Below are positions 28,372 to 38,030 of a stretch of 64,000 nt of DNA, in pieces. The stretch covers positions 1 to 64,000 of the forward strand of contig NZ_LAQT01000004.1 of the NCBI RefSeq assembly GCF_001294205.1, read 5' to 3'. The notes beneath the pieces were generated by a model. The model was not told the origin of the DNA and made no database searches. It worked only from the letters and a program-made list of their open reading frames with translations. The stretch's first letter is position 1, and every line of letters starts with the position of its first letter. The translations under genes and the position numbers were made by a program. The stretch comes from Amantichitinum ursilacus. GTDB taxonomy: Bacteria; Pseudomonadota; Gammaproteobacteria; Burkholderiales; Chitinibacteraceae.

Positions 28372-30108
28372 ATGCCGCGCAAGAACCTGCGTTCTGTGTT
28401 GATGGTTGCCTTTGCCGCGGTCTCCGCCATCATGGCGCTGAGCCTGTCGCTGGTGCTGGGCCATCTGGCCACCGAGCGCCAGCGCGAAGATATCGGCGAG
28501 GCCATCAGCGAACTGGCCGGTCAATTACGCGACCAGCTGGATCGCGGCATGAACCAGCGCGTGCGCGATATCCAGATCATCGCCGCCTTGCGCCAGGTGC
28601 GCGATCCGTCCACCAGCAAAAACGACAACCGCGCCGTGCTGGACAAGCTGGCGCAAACCTTTCCCAATTACGCCTTTATCGGCATGGCCAGCCCTGACGG
28701 CATCGTGCAATACGCCACGCACGGCTTGCTGGAAGGCAAAAGCGTGGCCGAGCGGCCGTGGTTTCAGGCGGGCAAGCGCGATCTGTTTACCGGCGACATC
28801 CACGAAGCCAAATTGCTGGCCAAATTGCTCAGCCCGCAAGCCAATGGCGAACCGCTGCGCTTTGTCGACGTCGCCACGCCCGTGTTTGATTTGAATGGCC
28901 AGTTTCTGGGCGTGCTGGGCGCGCATCTGTCGTGGGCGTGGGCGCGCGGGCTGGAACAAAACGTGTTTACGCCCGCCCGGCGCAACCAGGGCATCGAAAC
29001 CTTCGTGCTTAATCGGTCCGGTGAAATCATCCTCGCCCCGCCCGGCGTTGACCCCGCCACCGTGAAACTGCCGCGCAATCTGCCCACGGCCGAAGCAGCG
29101 GGCGAGCCGGTGACGTGGCCCGATGGCAACGACTATTTAACCTCTCTGGTGCTGACGCATGGCGAGCAGAACTTTGCGGGCTTGGGCTGGAAAATCGTGG
29201 TGCGCCAACCTACGCGTATCGCCTTTGCGCCGGTGCGTAGTCTGCAACTGACCATTCTGGTGGTGGGTGCGATAGGCGCATTGGTATTTGCGCTGCTGGG
29301 CGCCTGGCTGGCCGAAGCGATTGCGCGGCCGATGTTGCGGCTGGCTGAAGCGGCCGAACGTTTGCAACAAGGCGAAAGCGGCCTCGAAATTCCGCTGGAA
29401 AACCAGTACAGCGAATCGGCGCGACTCTCCGCCTCGCTGCGCCATCTGGTGGCGGGTCTGAATGACGAACGCAGCAAACTGGCCACGCTGAACCAGGCGC
29501 TGGAAGAACAGGTGCACGCGCGCACCGATATGCTCGACCGCGCCAATATGCATTTGCTGTCCACGCTGGAAGAACGCGCCAGCATGGTCAAACAGCTGGA
29601 AGAACTGGCCAGCACCGACAGCCTGACCGGTCTGCTGAACCGCCGTGCATTCTGGCTGCGCGCCGATATGGAATACAAACGTGCCGCGCGCTCAGGCACT
29701 CCGCTGTCGTTGGTGATGTTCGATATCGACCATTTCAAGCGCATTAACGATGCCTACGGCCACGACGTGGGCGATGAGGCCTTGCGACAACTGGCCAATG
29801 TGGTGTCGGCCAGCCTGCGCGAAATCGATCTGGTGGCGCGCATGGGCGGCGAAGAATTCGCCCTGTTATTGCCCGAAACCGCCGTCGAGGGCGCGCAGCT
29901 GGTGGCCGAACGTTTGCGTGAGCAAGTCGCGCAAATTCGCGTGCCGGTGGCCACCGGTGGTGTGGTCAGTTTTACTGCCAGCTTTGGCATCAGCGCGTGG
30001 CCGCAAGAACTGGGGCTGGATCACGCGCTGATCCGTGCCGACCAGGCGCTGTATAACGCCAAAAACGGCGGCCGCGACCAGGTGCGCATTTACGAAGCAC
30101 AGAGCTAG
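28372..30108 (+). CDS. Membrane diguanylate cyclase with periplasmic sensor and GGDEF domain
   Basis: A 578-aa protein that should make cyclic-di-GMP in response to an extracytoplasmic signal. The ATG at 28372 follows GAGG. An N-terminal membrane helix (about 9-30) is followed by a periplasmic dCache-type region (about 35-295, with ALRQVRDPSTSKNDNRAVLDKLAQTF and ATPVFDLNGQFLGVLGAHLSW). A second helix (LTILVVGAIGALVFALLGAWLA), a HAMP-like segment (IARPMLRLAEAAERL), a short coiled coil (about 365-410) and the GGDEF domain complete it. The active site reads GGEEF (MGGEEFALLLPE), and the inhibitory RxxD site is present five residues upstream (REID), so it should be active and feedback-inhibited. 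The ligand is unknown. Confidence 0.93.
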   Translation: MPRKNLRSVLMVAFAAVSAIMALSLSLVLGHLATERQREDIGEAISELAGQLRDQLDRGMNQRVRDIQIIAALRQVRDPSTSKNDNRAVLDKLAQTFPNYAFIGMASPDGIVQYATHGLLEGKSVAERPWFQAGKRDLFTGDIHEAKLLAKLLSPQANGEPLRFVDVATPVFDLNGQFLGVLGAHLSWAWARGLEQNVFTPARRNQGIETFVLNRSGEIILAPPGVDPATVKLPRNLPTAEAAGEPVTWPDGNDYLTSLVLTHGEQNFAGLGWKIVVRQPTRIAFAPVRSLQLTILVVGAIGALVFALLGAWLAEAIARPMLRLAEAAERLQQGESGLEIPLENQYSESARLSASLRHLVAGLNDERSKLATLNQALEEQVHARTDMLDRANMHLLSTLEERASMVKQLEELASTDSLTGLLNRRAFWLRADMEYKRAARSGTPLSLVMFDIDHFKRINDAYGHDVGDEALRQLANVVSASLREIDLVARMGGEEFALLLPETAVEGAQLVAERLREQVAQIRVPVATGGVVSFTASFGISAWPQELGLDHALIRADQALYNAKNGGRDQVRIYEAQS

Positions 30109-30229
30109 CCGCACTGGCCCCCGTCAGCGCGGCCGCGGGCTATCAGGCCCGCGCAGGGCGGTTTCGTGTGTAAAATGCCCGACGGACATTACACAACACC
30201 ATATAAATCAGCCATCTGGACTCGACTTC

Positions 30230-31465
30230 ATGAAGCCCCTTAACGGCCCTCTCCTCGCCCGTATCGCCGCGCAAGTCGGCACGCCTTGTTATGTGTACGA
30301 TGCCGCCGTAATCCGCGCGCGCATTGCCGAACTCAAACAATTTGACGTGATCCGCTTTGCCCAGAAAGCCAATTCCAATACCCATTTGCTGCGCTTGTTA
30401 AAAGCCGAAGGCGTGATGGTGGATTCGGTTTCGCTTGGCGAACTGGAGCGCGCTCTGGCTGCGGGTTACAACGTGGGCGGAGAACCGAGCCCGGTGGTGT
30501 TTACCGCCGATATTCTCGACCGTGCCACGCTGGCGCGCGTGGTGGAACTGAAAGTGCCGGTTAACGCCGGTTCGCCCGACATGTTGAAGCAGTTGGGCGA
30601 AGTCAGCCCCGGCCATCGCGTGTGGCTGCGCATCAACCCGGGCTTCGGCCACGGCCACAGCCGCAAAACCAATACCGGTGGCGAATTCAGCAAACACGGC
30701 ATCTGGTTTGAACAACTGGGCGCGGCCATCGAGCTGGTCAAGCAGTACCGACTGGATCTGGTGGGCCTGCATATGCATATTGGCTCGGGCGTGGATTACA
30801 GCCATTTAAACCGCGTGTGCGACGCCATGGTCGAGCAAGTGCGCCAGTCCGGCCACGATATCCGCGCCATTTCTACCGGTGGCGGTTTATCAATTCCGTA
30901 TCGCGCCGATGACGAGACGCGCGTCGACACCGCGCATTACTTTGCCGTGTGGGATGCCGCGCGCAAACAGATCGAGGCCATCGTCGGGCATAAAGTGCAT
31001 CTGGAAATCGAGCCGGGTCGCTTTATCGTGGCCGAAGCGGGCAAGCTGCTGGCCGAAGTGCGCGCCGCCAAAACCGCAGGCAGCATGCATTACACACTGG
31101 TGGACGCCGGCTTTAACGATCTGATGCGCCCGGCCATGTACGGCGCTTATCACGAGATCAGCTTTGTGCATGCCGATGGTAGCGAGATTGCTGGCGAACC
31201 CATCTCCACCGTCGTCGCGGGCCCGTTGTGCGAATCGGGCGATGTGTTTACGCAAAAAGCCGATGGCATTCTCGATCCGCATGTCTTGCCGCAAGCGCAA
31301 GTGGGCGATCTGGCGGTGTTCCACGACGCGGGCGCTTATGGCGCTTCGATGTCGTCCAATTACAATTCGCGCCCCTTGGTGCCCGAAGTGATGGTGGATG
31401 GCGAACAATTCAAAATCATTCGCCGGCGCCAGACACTGGCCGAATTGCTGGCACTGGAAGATTGA
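30230..31465 (+). CDS. lysA: Diaminopimelate decarboxylase
   Basis: A 411-aa PLP enzyme converting meso-diaminopimelate to lysine. The start at 30230 (MKPLNGPLLARIAAQVGTP) begins where the conserved protein does; the frame is open further upstream. The PLP lysine is in FAQKANSNTH. Other family motifs are the glycine-rich HMHIGSGVDYSHL, STGGGLSIPY, LEIEPGRFIVAEAG, and GPLCESGDVF with the catalytic Cys of the dimer partner. Usual neighbours (lptM, dapF) are absent and it has its own terminator. Confidence 0.96.
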   Translation: MKPLNGPLLARIAAQVGTPCYVYDAAVIRARIAELKQFDVIRFAQKANSNTHLLRLLKAEGVMVDSVSLGELERALAAGYNVGGEPSPVVFTADILDRATLARVVELKVPVNAGSPDMLKQLGEVSPGHRVWLRINPGFGHGHSRKTNTGGEFSKHGIWFEQLGAAIELVKQYRLDLVGLHMHIGSGVDYSHLNRVCDAMVEQVRQSGHDIRAISTGGGLSIPYRADDETRVDTAHYFAVWDAARKQIEAIVGHKVHLEIEPGRFIVAEAGKLLAEVRAAKTAGSMHYTLVDAGFNDLMRPAMYGAYHEISFVHADGSEIAGEPISTVVAGPLCESGDVFTQKADGILDPHVLPQAQVGDLAVFHDAGAYGASMSSNYNSRPLVPEVMVDGEQFKIIRRRQTLAELLALED

Positions 31466-31491
31466 GTGCGCCATTGCCGCGTTGATTAAAC

Positions 31492-31518
31492 AAGGACGTC
31501 TACGGACGTCCTTTTTTT
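31492..31518 (+). terminator. Rho-independent terminator of lysA
   Basis: The stem AAGGACGT / ACGTCCTT with a short loop is followed by a run of eight T, 26 bases past the stop. Confidence 0.88.
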
Positions 31519-31685
31519 TATTGTCGTCGCGTACCCGTCACGTAACACACTGCAACGATAACTTCATTTCCGCTGCCGGATTTCCGTCATATCGCGCTCG
31601 CATGCTCGCGCTGCAACGTGCTGGGGCCGTCTGCCAACGGCCCTGCCGCGTCCGCACCTTCTTATAAATTGACGGAGTGCAGGAT

Positions 31686-32672
31686 ATGAAGCGAAACAAG
31701 CGGGTTAATCTCAGCAAAGCCATCGCCATCGCGCTATTGCTCAACCCTTTATTTGCTACCGCGCCGGCCATGGCCGCCGATGCCAATGCGGCATTTATTG
31801 CGCCAACGGTGTGGAATACGCCGTTGAATAAAATCGCCCAGGTGGCCTGCCATAATTGTTATCAAAAACAATATGTCGGCGTATTCAAATCGGTATTCGA
31901 GAGTGTGCGTACCATCGAGGTCGATTTTTGGGATCAGCAGGATGCGGTTTCGGGTGGCTCCGCCAAACACTGGTTTGTGCGCCACGATGCGGGCACCCTA
32001 TTCCAGTCTGGCAATGACAATAATTGCACGGGCGACGGCAGCGGCAAAAACGATCTGGCCGCTTGCCTTAACGATATCAAGGCGTGGAGCGATGCCAATG
32101 CCGGGCATTTTCCTATCACCGTCATTCTGGATAAAAAACAAGGCTGGTCCAAAGCCAGTTCGCAACGCACGCCGGCCGATCTGGATGAACTGGTGGGCAA
32201 TATCTTTGGCAATGCGCTGTTTACCCCGGCTGATTTAGCCAATTACGTCGGCAGCAGTAAAGCATTGCAAACCGATATCGCGGGCAAAACCTGGCCGACG
32301 CCCAATGTATTGGCGGGCAAGATTCTGCTGGTGCTTAATCACACCGAAAACCAGCGCTTGTCCGAATACGCTGAAGCGCGTGGCGCCAATGCCAAAATCT
32401 TTATCTCGCCAGTAACGAATGGCCAGAATGATATCAATGGCACGGTCAGCGGCATGTCGGCGCAGGCGTCCGCCTGGGTGGCGATGAACAATATGAGCAA
32501 CGGCGACAAAGCGTGGGCAGTGCAAACCAATGCGGCCGGGCATCTGGGCCGGGTTTATGGCGATGATGGCGTTTCGTTTACCCAACATATCGGCGAGCAG
32601 ATTCATTTATCGGCGTATTACGATTTTGCCAGCAATAAAGACGGCAATGGCTATCGTATCCGGCCGTTTTAA
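31686..32672 (+). CDS. Secreted PLC-like phosphodiesterase family protein
   Basis: A 328-aa exported protein. The ATG at 31686 has GGAG eight bases upstream and is followed by the signal peptide KRNKRVNLSKAIAIALLL...APAMA. The body shows the TIM-barrel PLC-like phosphodiesterase pattern: KIAQVACHNCYQKQYVG (first catalytic-type His in HN), VRTIEVDFWDQQD (metal-ligand-type Glu/Asp), HWFVRHDAGTLF (second His), and later FPITVILDKKQGW and ILLVLNHTENQRL. This is closest to calcium-dependent phosphoinositide phospholipase C-like proteins, but the substrate is unknown; a membrane lipid or glycerophosphodiester is possible. It is monocistronic, with a terminator shared with the convergent autotransporter gene. 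Confidence 0.72.
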   Translation: MKRNKRVNLSKAIAIALLLNPLFATAPAMAADANAAFIAPTVWNTPLNKIAQVACHNCYQKQYVGVFKSVFESVRTIEVDFWDQQDAVSGGSAKHWFVRHDAGTLFQSGNDNNCTGDGSGKNDLAACLNDIKAWSDANAGHFPITVILDKKQGWSKASSQRTPADLDELVGNIFGNALFTPADLANYVGSSKALQTDIAGKTWPTPNVLAGKILLVLNHTENQRLSEYAEARGANAKIFISPVTNGQNDINGTVSGMSAQASAWVAMNNMSNGDKAWAVQTNAAGHLGRVYGDDGVSFTQHIGEQIHLSAYYDFASNKDGNGYRIRPF

Positions 32673-32714
32673 ACAACTGGATGAGCATGACCGCCCGCGT
32701 TGAGCCGGGCTCAA

Positions 32715-32752
32715 TAAAAAAACCCCGGCCAAATAAATGGCCGGGGTTTTTT
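32715..32752. terminator. Bidirectional terminator between PLC-like gene and autotransporter
   Basis: AAAAAAACCCCGGCC / GGCCGGGGTTTTTT with loop AAATAAAT. It lies between two convergent genes and has T runs on both strands. Confidence 0.9.
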
Positions 32753-32780
32753 ATCGGGATTGCCCGTTTGGGCGGATCGA

Positions 32781-35753
32781 TCAAAAGCGATATTTAAGCC
32801 CCGCATTGGCCGCATTTGCCGCCACATTGCCGGTTTTAACAATGCCCTGGTAATTGAGATACACATCCAGCGCCGCGCCCAGCGGATATTGAATGCCGAT
32901 GCCTGCGGTGACCAGGCCGCGCTCGGTTTCAGTACCGGGAATCACAAAGCGCGTGCCATCTTGCGACGCCACCGTCATTGCACGCGACGCGCTGCCGGTT
33001 TCATAGGCGTAATCCAGACTGGCTTGCAATTGCGCCTTGCGGCTACCCTCGCCGGCAGCGTAGTTAATGGCGATGCCGGCAAACGGCTGCATGCTGTGCA
33101 GCGTGGCCGCTTGCACATTCAGGTTCTGGCTGGTGGGGCCGCTCTCGCTAAAGGCCTGGCCGTGGTACAGCGCATAGCGTGCGCCCAGCCGCGGCGTCAG
33201 CGTCCACGCGGCGGTTAAGGCGGAAGGCAAACCGGCTTGCAGCGCGCCGCCCAAGGTATAGGCATGAGCGTCGGCGGTGGCATTGCCCAGCGTGGCAAAC
33301 TGGCGCGTGCTGGATAACCAGCTGTAGCCCGCGCCCAGCGTGCCCGCCAGTTGCACGCCGCTGGCGGTATCGGTTTGCGCGTAGCCCGTCAGCGCCAGCG
33401 TATCGATCTTGCCGCTATTGCCGGTGTCGTTTTCTTCGACGCGTGAATGGCCGTAGCTGATGGCGTCGCCCAGCGTCCAGCCGCCTTTTTGCGTATCCGC
33501 GCCCGCGATCAGACCAAAGTGCTCATCCTTGTAGCCGGGCGCGCCGCTATTGGCATCGGTGCGCACGTTCTGACCTTCGGCCTGCATCCAGCCGTTCACT
33601 TCACCCGGTGCGCCCGATGCATGGCGCGCTTGTAGCACGGCATCGGCCAATCGTTGGGTTTGCAGCAAGCTGGATGAGGCCATTGCGCCGAACAGATTGG
33701 CGTTGGTGGGGGCGATGACCACCGGCGTCGGCGCTGGGGCCGGGCTGGGCGCAGGGCTGGGGGTTGGCGTGGGGGCCGGCGTCGGTGTCGCCGTCGCCGC
33801 GCCTTGCAGCACCAGGTTTACGCCCGTGCCACTGACCGCCACGCTTTGCGTCATGCCGGTCGGCACATTGCTGCTGACATTCGCAAAGCTGCCGCTCACG
33901 CTGTTGGCGCTGAGCACGTTAAACGTACTTGCGGTGTAGGTGCCCGGGCCGTACAGCAATTGCAGCGTGCCGCCCAGGTTGGCGGCGCCGTTGACCTTCA
34001 GTTGGGATGCGCCGCTGGGGCTGACATCAATCAGCAAGGTACCGCTGGCGCTCTGGCTATAGTTGCCGTTGATGGTCAGCGTGCCGATCGAACCGCCGGG
34101 CCGCACGATGCCTGCGTTGATGACATTGCCCACCACGCTACCGTGGCCGCCCAGTGTGCCGTCCGCGGCCACTTGCACATTCCCGGCGAGCACCGCGCTG
34201 GCATGGCTGGCATCGCCAATCTGCAGCACGCCGCCGCTGACGCTGGTCAGGCCGGCGATCTGGGTGTTGCCATCCAGAATGGTGGTGCCGGCGCCCACGC
34301 TCAGGCTGGCAAAGCGACTGATGTTATCCGCATAAACAAACGAATTGCCTGCGCCCGGCACGATGCTGAGCGTGCTGTTGCCACTGCCGCCATCCAGATC
34401 GCCACTGATGCTGGCTGCGCCGCCCACAATCTGCAGGCTGCTGTCGCTGCTGCCAAAGTCCACCGCTTTGCCGGTGCCATCGGCTTTGATCACGCCCGCA
34501 TTGATCAGATGCGTGGTTTGCGCACCGGCCGCCACCACCGCCGCGCTGCCGCCGCCTTCCAGCGTACCGCCGGCCTGGTTGTTGATGGTGACGGTAAAGC
34601 CGCTGTTGGCGCCGGTCATGGCGATGGCGGAATCGGTCTGACCTTTGATCAAACCGCTGTTGGTGATCGTGGTATCGGCATAAATGCCCTGTACCGGAAT
34701 AGTGGCGCTGGTGATTGGGTCTTTATCGAGGCCCGCCAGGGTAATGCCGCGACCGATGCCGCCGTTGATGTTGTCGCCTTCGATGGTGCCGCTGTTGACG
34801 ATGCTGCCGCCGCCCACGGTCACACCCTCGCTGACATCGCCATTGGCCTGGGTGGATTTGATGATGCCGCTGTTGGTCAGGTTGACCAGGCCGTCTACAT
34901 CCACGCCATCACCATCCGCCGCCAGGCCGTTGCCGGTAATGCTGCCCGCGTTGTTGATGGTGACGACTTCCAGCGCGTTAACGCCATCCACGTTAATGCC
35001 GGAGCCATTGGCCCCGGTGATTACGCCGCCCGCCTGGTTAACGATGCTGAGCGCGAACGCGCCCGTACTGGTGCTGGCGTCGGGGCCACCGGTAATGCCA
35101 TGCCGCGCGCCTTCCACCGTGCCGCTATTGCTAATGCTGATGCCGCTGTTGGTTTGCGCATCAATGCCATCGGTGCCACTGGTGCTGCCCGCGTTGCGCG
35201 TCGATTTGATCAGGCCCTCGTTGATCACCACGCCGTTAACGCCGGGGCGCACCGCATCGGCTTCATTGGCGGTGATGATGCCGGTGGCGTAATTGTGCAG
35301 CTGGTTAACGCCGGTGGTGATGGCGGCAAAGTCGATAGCTTGCGAGCCCCCGGCCGAGTTGTTGGTCGAGGTCAGCGTGCCGTAGTTATTAAAATAGATA
35401 TTGCTGTTGGCTTTGTTCATCTGGATCACGTCGCCATCAAACGCACTGATGAGGGCACCCGCCAGATTGTTGACGGTGAGTGTCAAGCCGCCGGTGTTAT
35501 CGCGGATGCCGCGGCCCGTGCCGGTCTGGGTGATGCTGCCGCTGTTGGTGATGGTGGCATTGCCGGTTACGGTGACGGCCACGGTGGCTCCACCCAGCGT
35601 TAGCGTTCCGCCTTGCTCCACCACGCCGGTCTGGCCCGCCGCCAAAGCCTGCGCTGTGCCTAGCGTTTGCCCCGTGAGGACATCAAACGAGCCAGCGGCC
35701 AGCGCCGCATTTTCTACCGTCAGTACACCCAACAACACGATCAGTTTTTTCAT
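32781..35753 (-). CDS. Autotransporter (type V secreted) adhesin-like protein
   Basis: A protein of about 990 aa. The ATG at 35753 gives the signal peptide MKKLIVLLGVLTVENAALAA. Residues about 20-660 are a beta-helix passenger built from repeats carrying NSGTI/NAGSI/NSGLIKS motifs (for example VINEGLIKSTRNAGSTSG, NSGIIKSTQANGD), poor in aromatic residues. At about 565-600 is GTLGGHGSVVGNVINAGIVRPGGSIGTLTINGNY, the pattern that usually nucleates folding near the end of autotransporter passengers. A proline-rich linker (PTPAPTPTPSPAPSPAPAPTP) leads to a C-terminal 12-strand barrel (about 715-990) that ends in the outer-membrane signature NAGLKYRF. The passenger target is unknown; adhesion or autoaggregation is inferred from the architecture. 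Confidence 0.92.
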   Translation of the reverse strand: MKKLIVLLGVLTVENAALAAGSFDVLTGQTLGTAQALAAGQTGVVEQGGTLTLGGATVAVTVTGNATITNSGSITQTGTGRGIRDNTGGLTLTVNNLAGALISAFDGDVIQMNKANSNIYFNNYGTLTSTNNSAGGSQAIDFAAITTGVNQLHNYATGIITANEADAVRPGVNGVVINEGLIKSTRNAGSTSGTDGIDAQTNSGISISNSGTVEGARHGITGGPDASTSTGAFALSIVNQAGGVITGANGSGINVDGVNALEVVTINNAGSITGNGLAADGDGVDVDGLVNLTNSGIIKSTQANGDVSEGVTVGGGSIVNSGTIEGDNINGGIGRGITLAGLDKDPITSATIPVQGIYADTTITNSGLIKGQTDSAIAMTGANSGFTVTINNQAGGTLEGGGSAAVVAAGAQTTHLINAGVIKADGTGKAVDFGSSDSSLQIVGGAASISGDLDGGSGNSTLSIVPGAGNSFVYADNISRFASLSVGAGTTILDGNTQIAGLTSVSGGVLQIGDASHASAVLAGNVQVAADGTLGGHGSVVGNVINAGIVRPGGSIGTLTINGNYSQSASGTLLIDVSPSGASQLKVNGAANLGGTLQLLYGPGTYTASTFNVLSANSVSGSFANVSSNVPTGMTQSVAVSGTGVNLVLQGAATATPTPAPTPTPSPAPSPAPAPTPVVIAPTNANLFGAMASSSLLQTQRLADAVLQARHASGAPGEVNGWMQAEGQNVRTDANSGAPGYKDEHFGLIAGADTQKGGWTLGDAISYGHSRVEENDTGNSGKIDTLALTGYAQTDTASGVQLAGTLGAGYSWLSSTRQFATLGNATADAHAYTLGGALQAGLPSALTAAWTLTPRLGARYALYHGQAFSESGPTSQNLNVQAATLHSMQPFAGIAINYAAGEGSRKAQLQASLDYAYETGSASRAMTVASQDGTRFVIPGTETERGLVTAGIGIQYPLGAALDVYLNYQGIVKTGNVAANAANAGLKYRF

Positions 35754-35980
35754 TATGTGTGGCCTGTAAGCTCCGCGTGGAAGGGCGGAAGTCTGCAAGG
35801 CCGTTATGACGCCCGCATTACAGCGTTACACGCACGCTACAGTGCGGCGCGCTGACGTGACACGCGATACATCGCGCCAATACGGAACACGCGGTCGCGC
35901 GCCTGGTCCGTTTGATAGTCGCTGGCTTTGGCTGCGCCCGCTAAGATCAATCCACCACCCTTAACAACAACAGGATCGCC

Positions 35981-37423
35981 ATGCCCGCCGAAATGGATGC
36001 GCGTACCGCCCGCTTGCTGCCCTGGATCGTCGCCATCGCGTTTTTCATGCAGATGTTAGACGGAACCATACTTAACACCGCCCTGCCCGCCATGGCCGCC
36101 AGCCTTAACGAAAGCCCGCTGCGCATGCAGTCCGTGGTCATTGCCTATTTGTTGACGGTGGCTTTGTTGATACCGGCCTCAGGCTGGATTGCCGACCGCT
36201 TTGGCACGCGCCGCGTGTTTTTTAGCGCGATCTTGCTGTTTAGCCTGGGCTCTCTGTTCTGTGCGCAAGCGCCGACGCTGACCACGCTGGTATTGGCGCG
36301 CATTGTGCAAGGCCTGGGCGGGGCGCTGATGGTGCCGGTGGGACGGCTGGTGATCTTGCGTGCCTATCCGCGCGCCCGGCTAGTGGAAGTGCTGAGCTTT
36401 GTGACTTTGCCGGGCATGGTGGGGCCACTGGTGGGGCCGACGCTAGGCGGCTGGTTGGTGGAATACGCGTCGTGGCACTGGATTTTTCTGATCAATATTC
36501 CGGTGGGCATTGTCGGCTGTGCCGCCACCTGGAAGTTTATGCCCGACTTACGCGCCGCGCCGGGTGCAATGTCGCGTTTCGATAGCATGGGCTTTGTATT
36601 CTTTGGTGCGGCGATGGTGCTGATCTCGGTGGCGCTGGAAGGTCTGGGCGAACTGCATCTGGCGCACGCGCGCGTGATGCTGTTGTTGATGGCCGGGCTG
36701 GCGTGCCTAGCGGCCTATTGGCTACATGCGGCGCGCAACGAACATCCCATTTTCCGGCTGCAGTTGTTCCACACGCATACCTACGCGGTGGGCATCCTGG
36801 GCAATCTGTTTGCACGCCTGGGCAGCGGCGCAATGCCATTCTTGATGCCGCTGTTGTTGCAGGTGGGACTGGCCTATTCGCCCTCGAAAGCGGGCATGAC
36901 CATGATCCCGGTGGCGGCATCGGCCATGTTTGCCAAAGCCATTGCCAAACCCCTGATCGAGCGCCTGGGTTATCGCCTGCTGCTAACCGGCAATACGCTG
37001 TTGCTGGGCTGTCTGATGATCAGCTTTGCCACCATCAGCAGCGACACCGCCTACCCGATGTTGCTGCTGCATCTGGCGATTTTTGGCGCGGTCAATTCGA
37101 TGCAGTTTACGGCGATGAATACCGTTACCTTGATTGACCTGAGCGACGTGGATGCCAGTTCCGGCAACAGTTTATTGTCGGTGGTGATGCAACTGTCGGT
37201 CAGCCTGGGCGTGGCGGCCGCTGCAGCGCTGCTGGCGGGCTTTGCCAATGAATATGTGCACCCAACCCAGCCGCAGCTGCTGCAATCGTTCCACTACACC
37301 TTTATGTGCGTCGGCGTGATGGCGATGCTGGCGGCGGGCATCTTTCTGCAATTGCCGCCCACATCGGGCAAAGTGCAAACCGAAGTGCCGCCACCGGGCC
37401 AGCAGGTGGGCGATCATCTTTAG
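35981..37423 (+). CDS. MFS multidrug transporter, DHA2 family
   Basis: A 480-aa inner-membrane proton antiporter with 12-14 predicted membrane segments. Conserved DHA2 motifs are visible: the first helix with MQMLDGTILNTALPAMA (motif D1), the loop GWIADRFGTRRVF (motif A), LVLARIVQGLGGALMVPVGRLVI (motif B), and GPLVGPTLGGWLVEYASWHWIFLINIPVG (motif C and the antiporter block). It resembles E. coli MdtD/EmrB-like exporters; the substrate cannot be inferred. No membrane-fusion partner is adjacent. The ATG follows CAGGATCGCC. The DJ-1 family gene follows 42 bases downstream. Confidence 0.88.
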   Translation: MPAEMDARTARLLPWIVAIAFFMQMLDGTILNTALPAMAASLNESPLRMQSVVIAYLLTVALLIPASGWIADRFGTRRVFFSAILLFSLGSLFCAQAPTLTTLVLARIVQGLGGALMVPVGRLVILRAYPRARLVEVLSFVTLPGMVGPLVGPTLGGWLVEYASWHWIFLINIPVGIVGCAATWKFMPDLRAAPGAMSRFDSMGFVFFGAAMVLISVALEGLGELHLAHARVMLLLMAGLACLAAYWLHAARNEHPIFRLQLFHTHTYAVGILGNLFARLGSGAMPFLMPLLLQVGLAYSPSKAGMTMIPVAASAMFAKAIAKPLIERLGYRLLLTGNTLLLGCLMISFATISSDTAYPMLLLHLAIFGAVNSMQFTAMNTVTLIDLSDVDASSGNSLLSVVMQLSVSLGVAAAAALLAGFANEYVHPTQPQLLQSFHYTFMCVGVMAMLAAGIFLQLPPTSGKVQTEVPPPGQQVGDHL

Positions 37424-37465
37424 GCGGGCGGTATGCCGCGCCCGCCCATATCCAGGAGAACCAGC

Positions 37466-38017
37466 ATGACTCAGGTCCACGTTTACGCCGCCGCAGGTTT
37501 TGAAGAAGTTGAACTGGTGACCACCGTCGACATCCTGCGGCGCGCCGAAATCGAAACGCTGCTGGTATCGCTGAACGAAGACCTGGCGGTGACCGGATCG
37601 CACCAGATGACGCTGCAGGTGGATCTGACTTTTGCCGAGGCCGCCGTGGAAACGCCCACCTTGATTGTGTTGCCCGGTGGCCCGGGCGCGAATGTGATGT
37701 TGCAGCACGCGCCTTTGCAACAGCGTTTGCGCGAGCAGATTGCGGCCAGTCGGCCGGTAGCGGCCATTTGCGCCGCGCCCAAGGTGTTGGCCAAGGCTGG
37801 TTTGTTGCAGGGCAAAAAGGCGACGTGTTTTCCGGGCTTTGAATCGTTGCTGGCCGAAGCGGGCGCCATCGTCTCGCCGTATAACGTGGTCAGCGACGGG
37901 CTGATTACCACATCGCGCGGCGCGGGCACGGCGGCTTTGTTTGCGCTGGAGCTGGTGCGGCTGCTGGGCAAAGACAACGCGGCCCATCAAGTGGGCCGCG
38001 CGATGCTGTATCTGTGA
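37466..38017 (+). CDS. DJ-1/PfpI family protein (YajL-like)
   Basis: A 183-aa flavodoxin-fold protein. The start at 37466 follows CAGGAGAACC. It keeps the family Glu (GFEEVELVTTVDILRRA) and the nucleophilic-elbow cysteine in RPVAAICAAPKVLAKAGLL, plus VVLPGG-type LIVLPGGPGANVM. Members act as oxidative-stress chaperones, glyoxalases or (disputed) protein deglycases; YajL is the nearest by pattern. It may be cotranscribed with the upstream MFS gene. Its 3' end is convergent with cheR, 13 bases apart. Confidence 0.9.
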   Translation: MTQVHVYAAAGFEEVELVTTVDILRRAEIETLLVSLNEDLAVTGSHQMTLQVDLTFAEAAVETPTLIVLPGGPGANVMLQHAPLQQRLREQIAASRPVAAICAAPKVLAKAGLLQGKKATCFPGFESLLAEAGAIVSPYNVVSDGLITTSRGAGTAALFALELVRLLGKDNAAHQVGRAMLYL

Positions 38018-38030
38018 GGATTGCTGCGGT

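Noticed and set aside
33804-35603. A 599-codon open frame antisense to the autotransporter passenger
   Set aside because: It arises from the repetitive, stop-poor passenger sequence. It has no start signal and no known motif.
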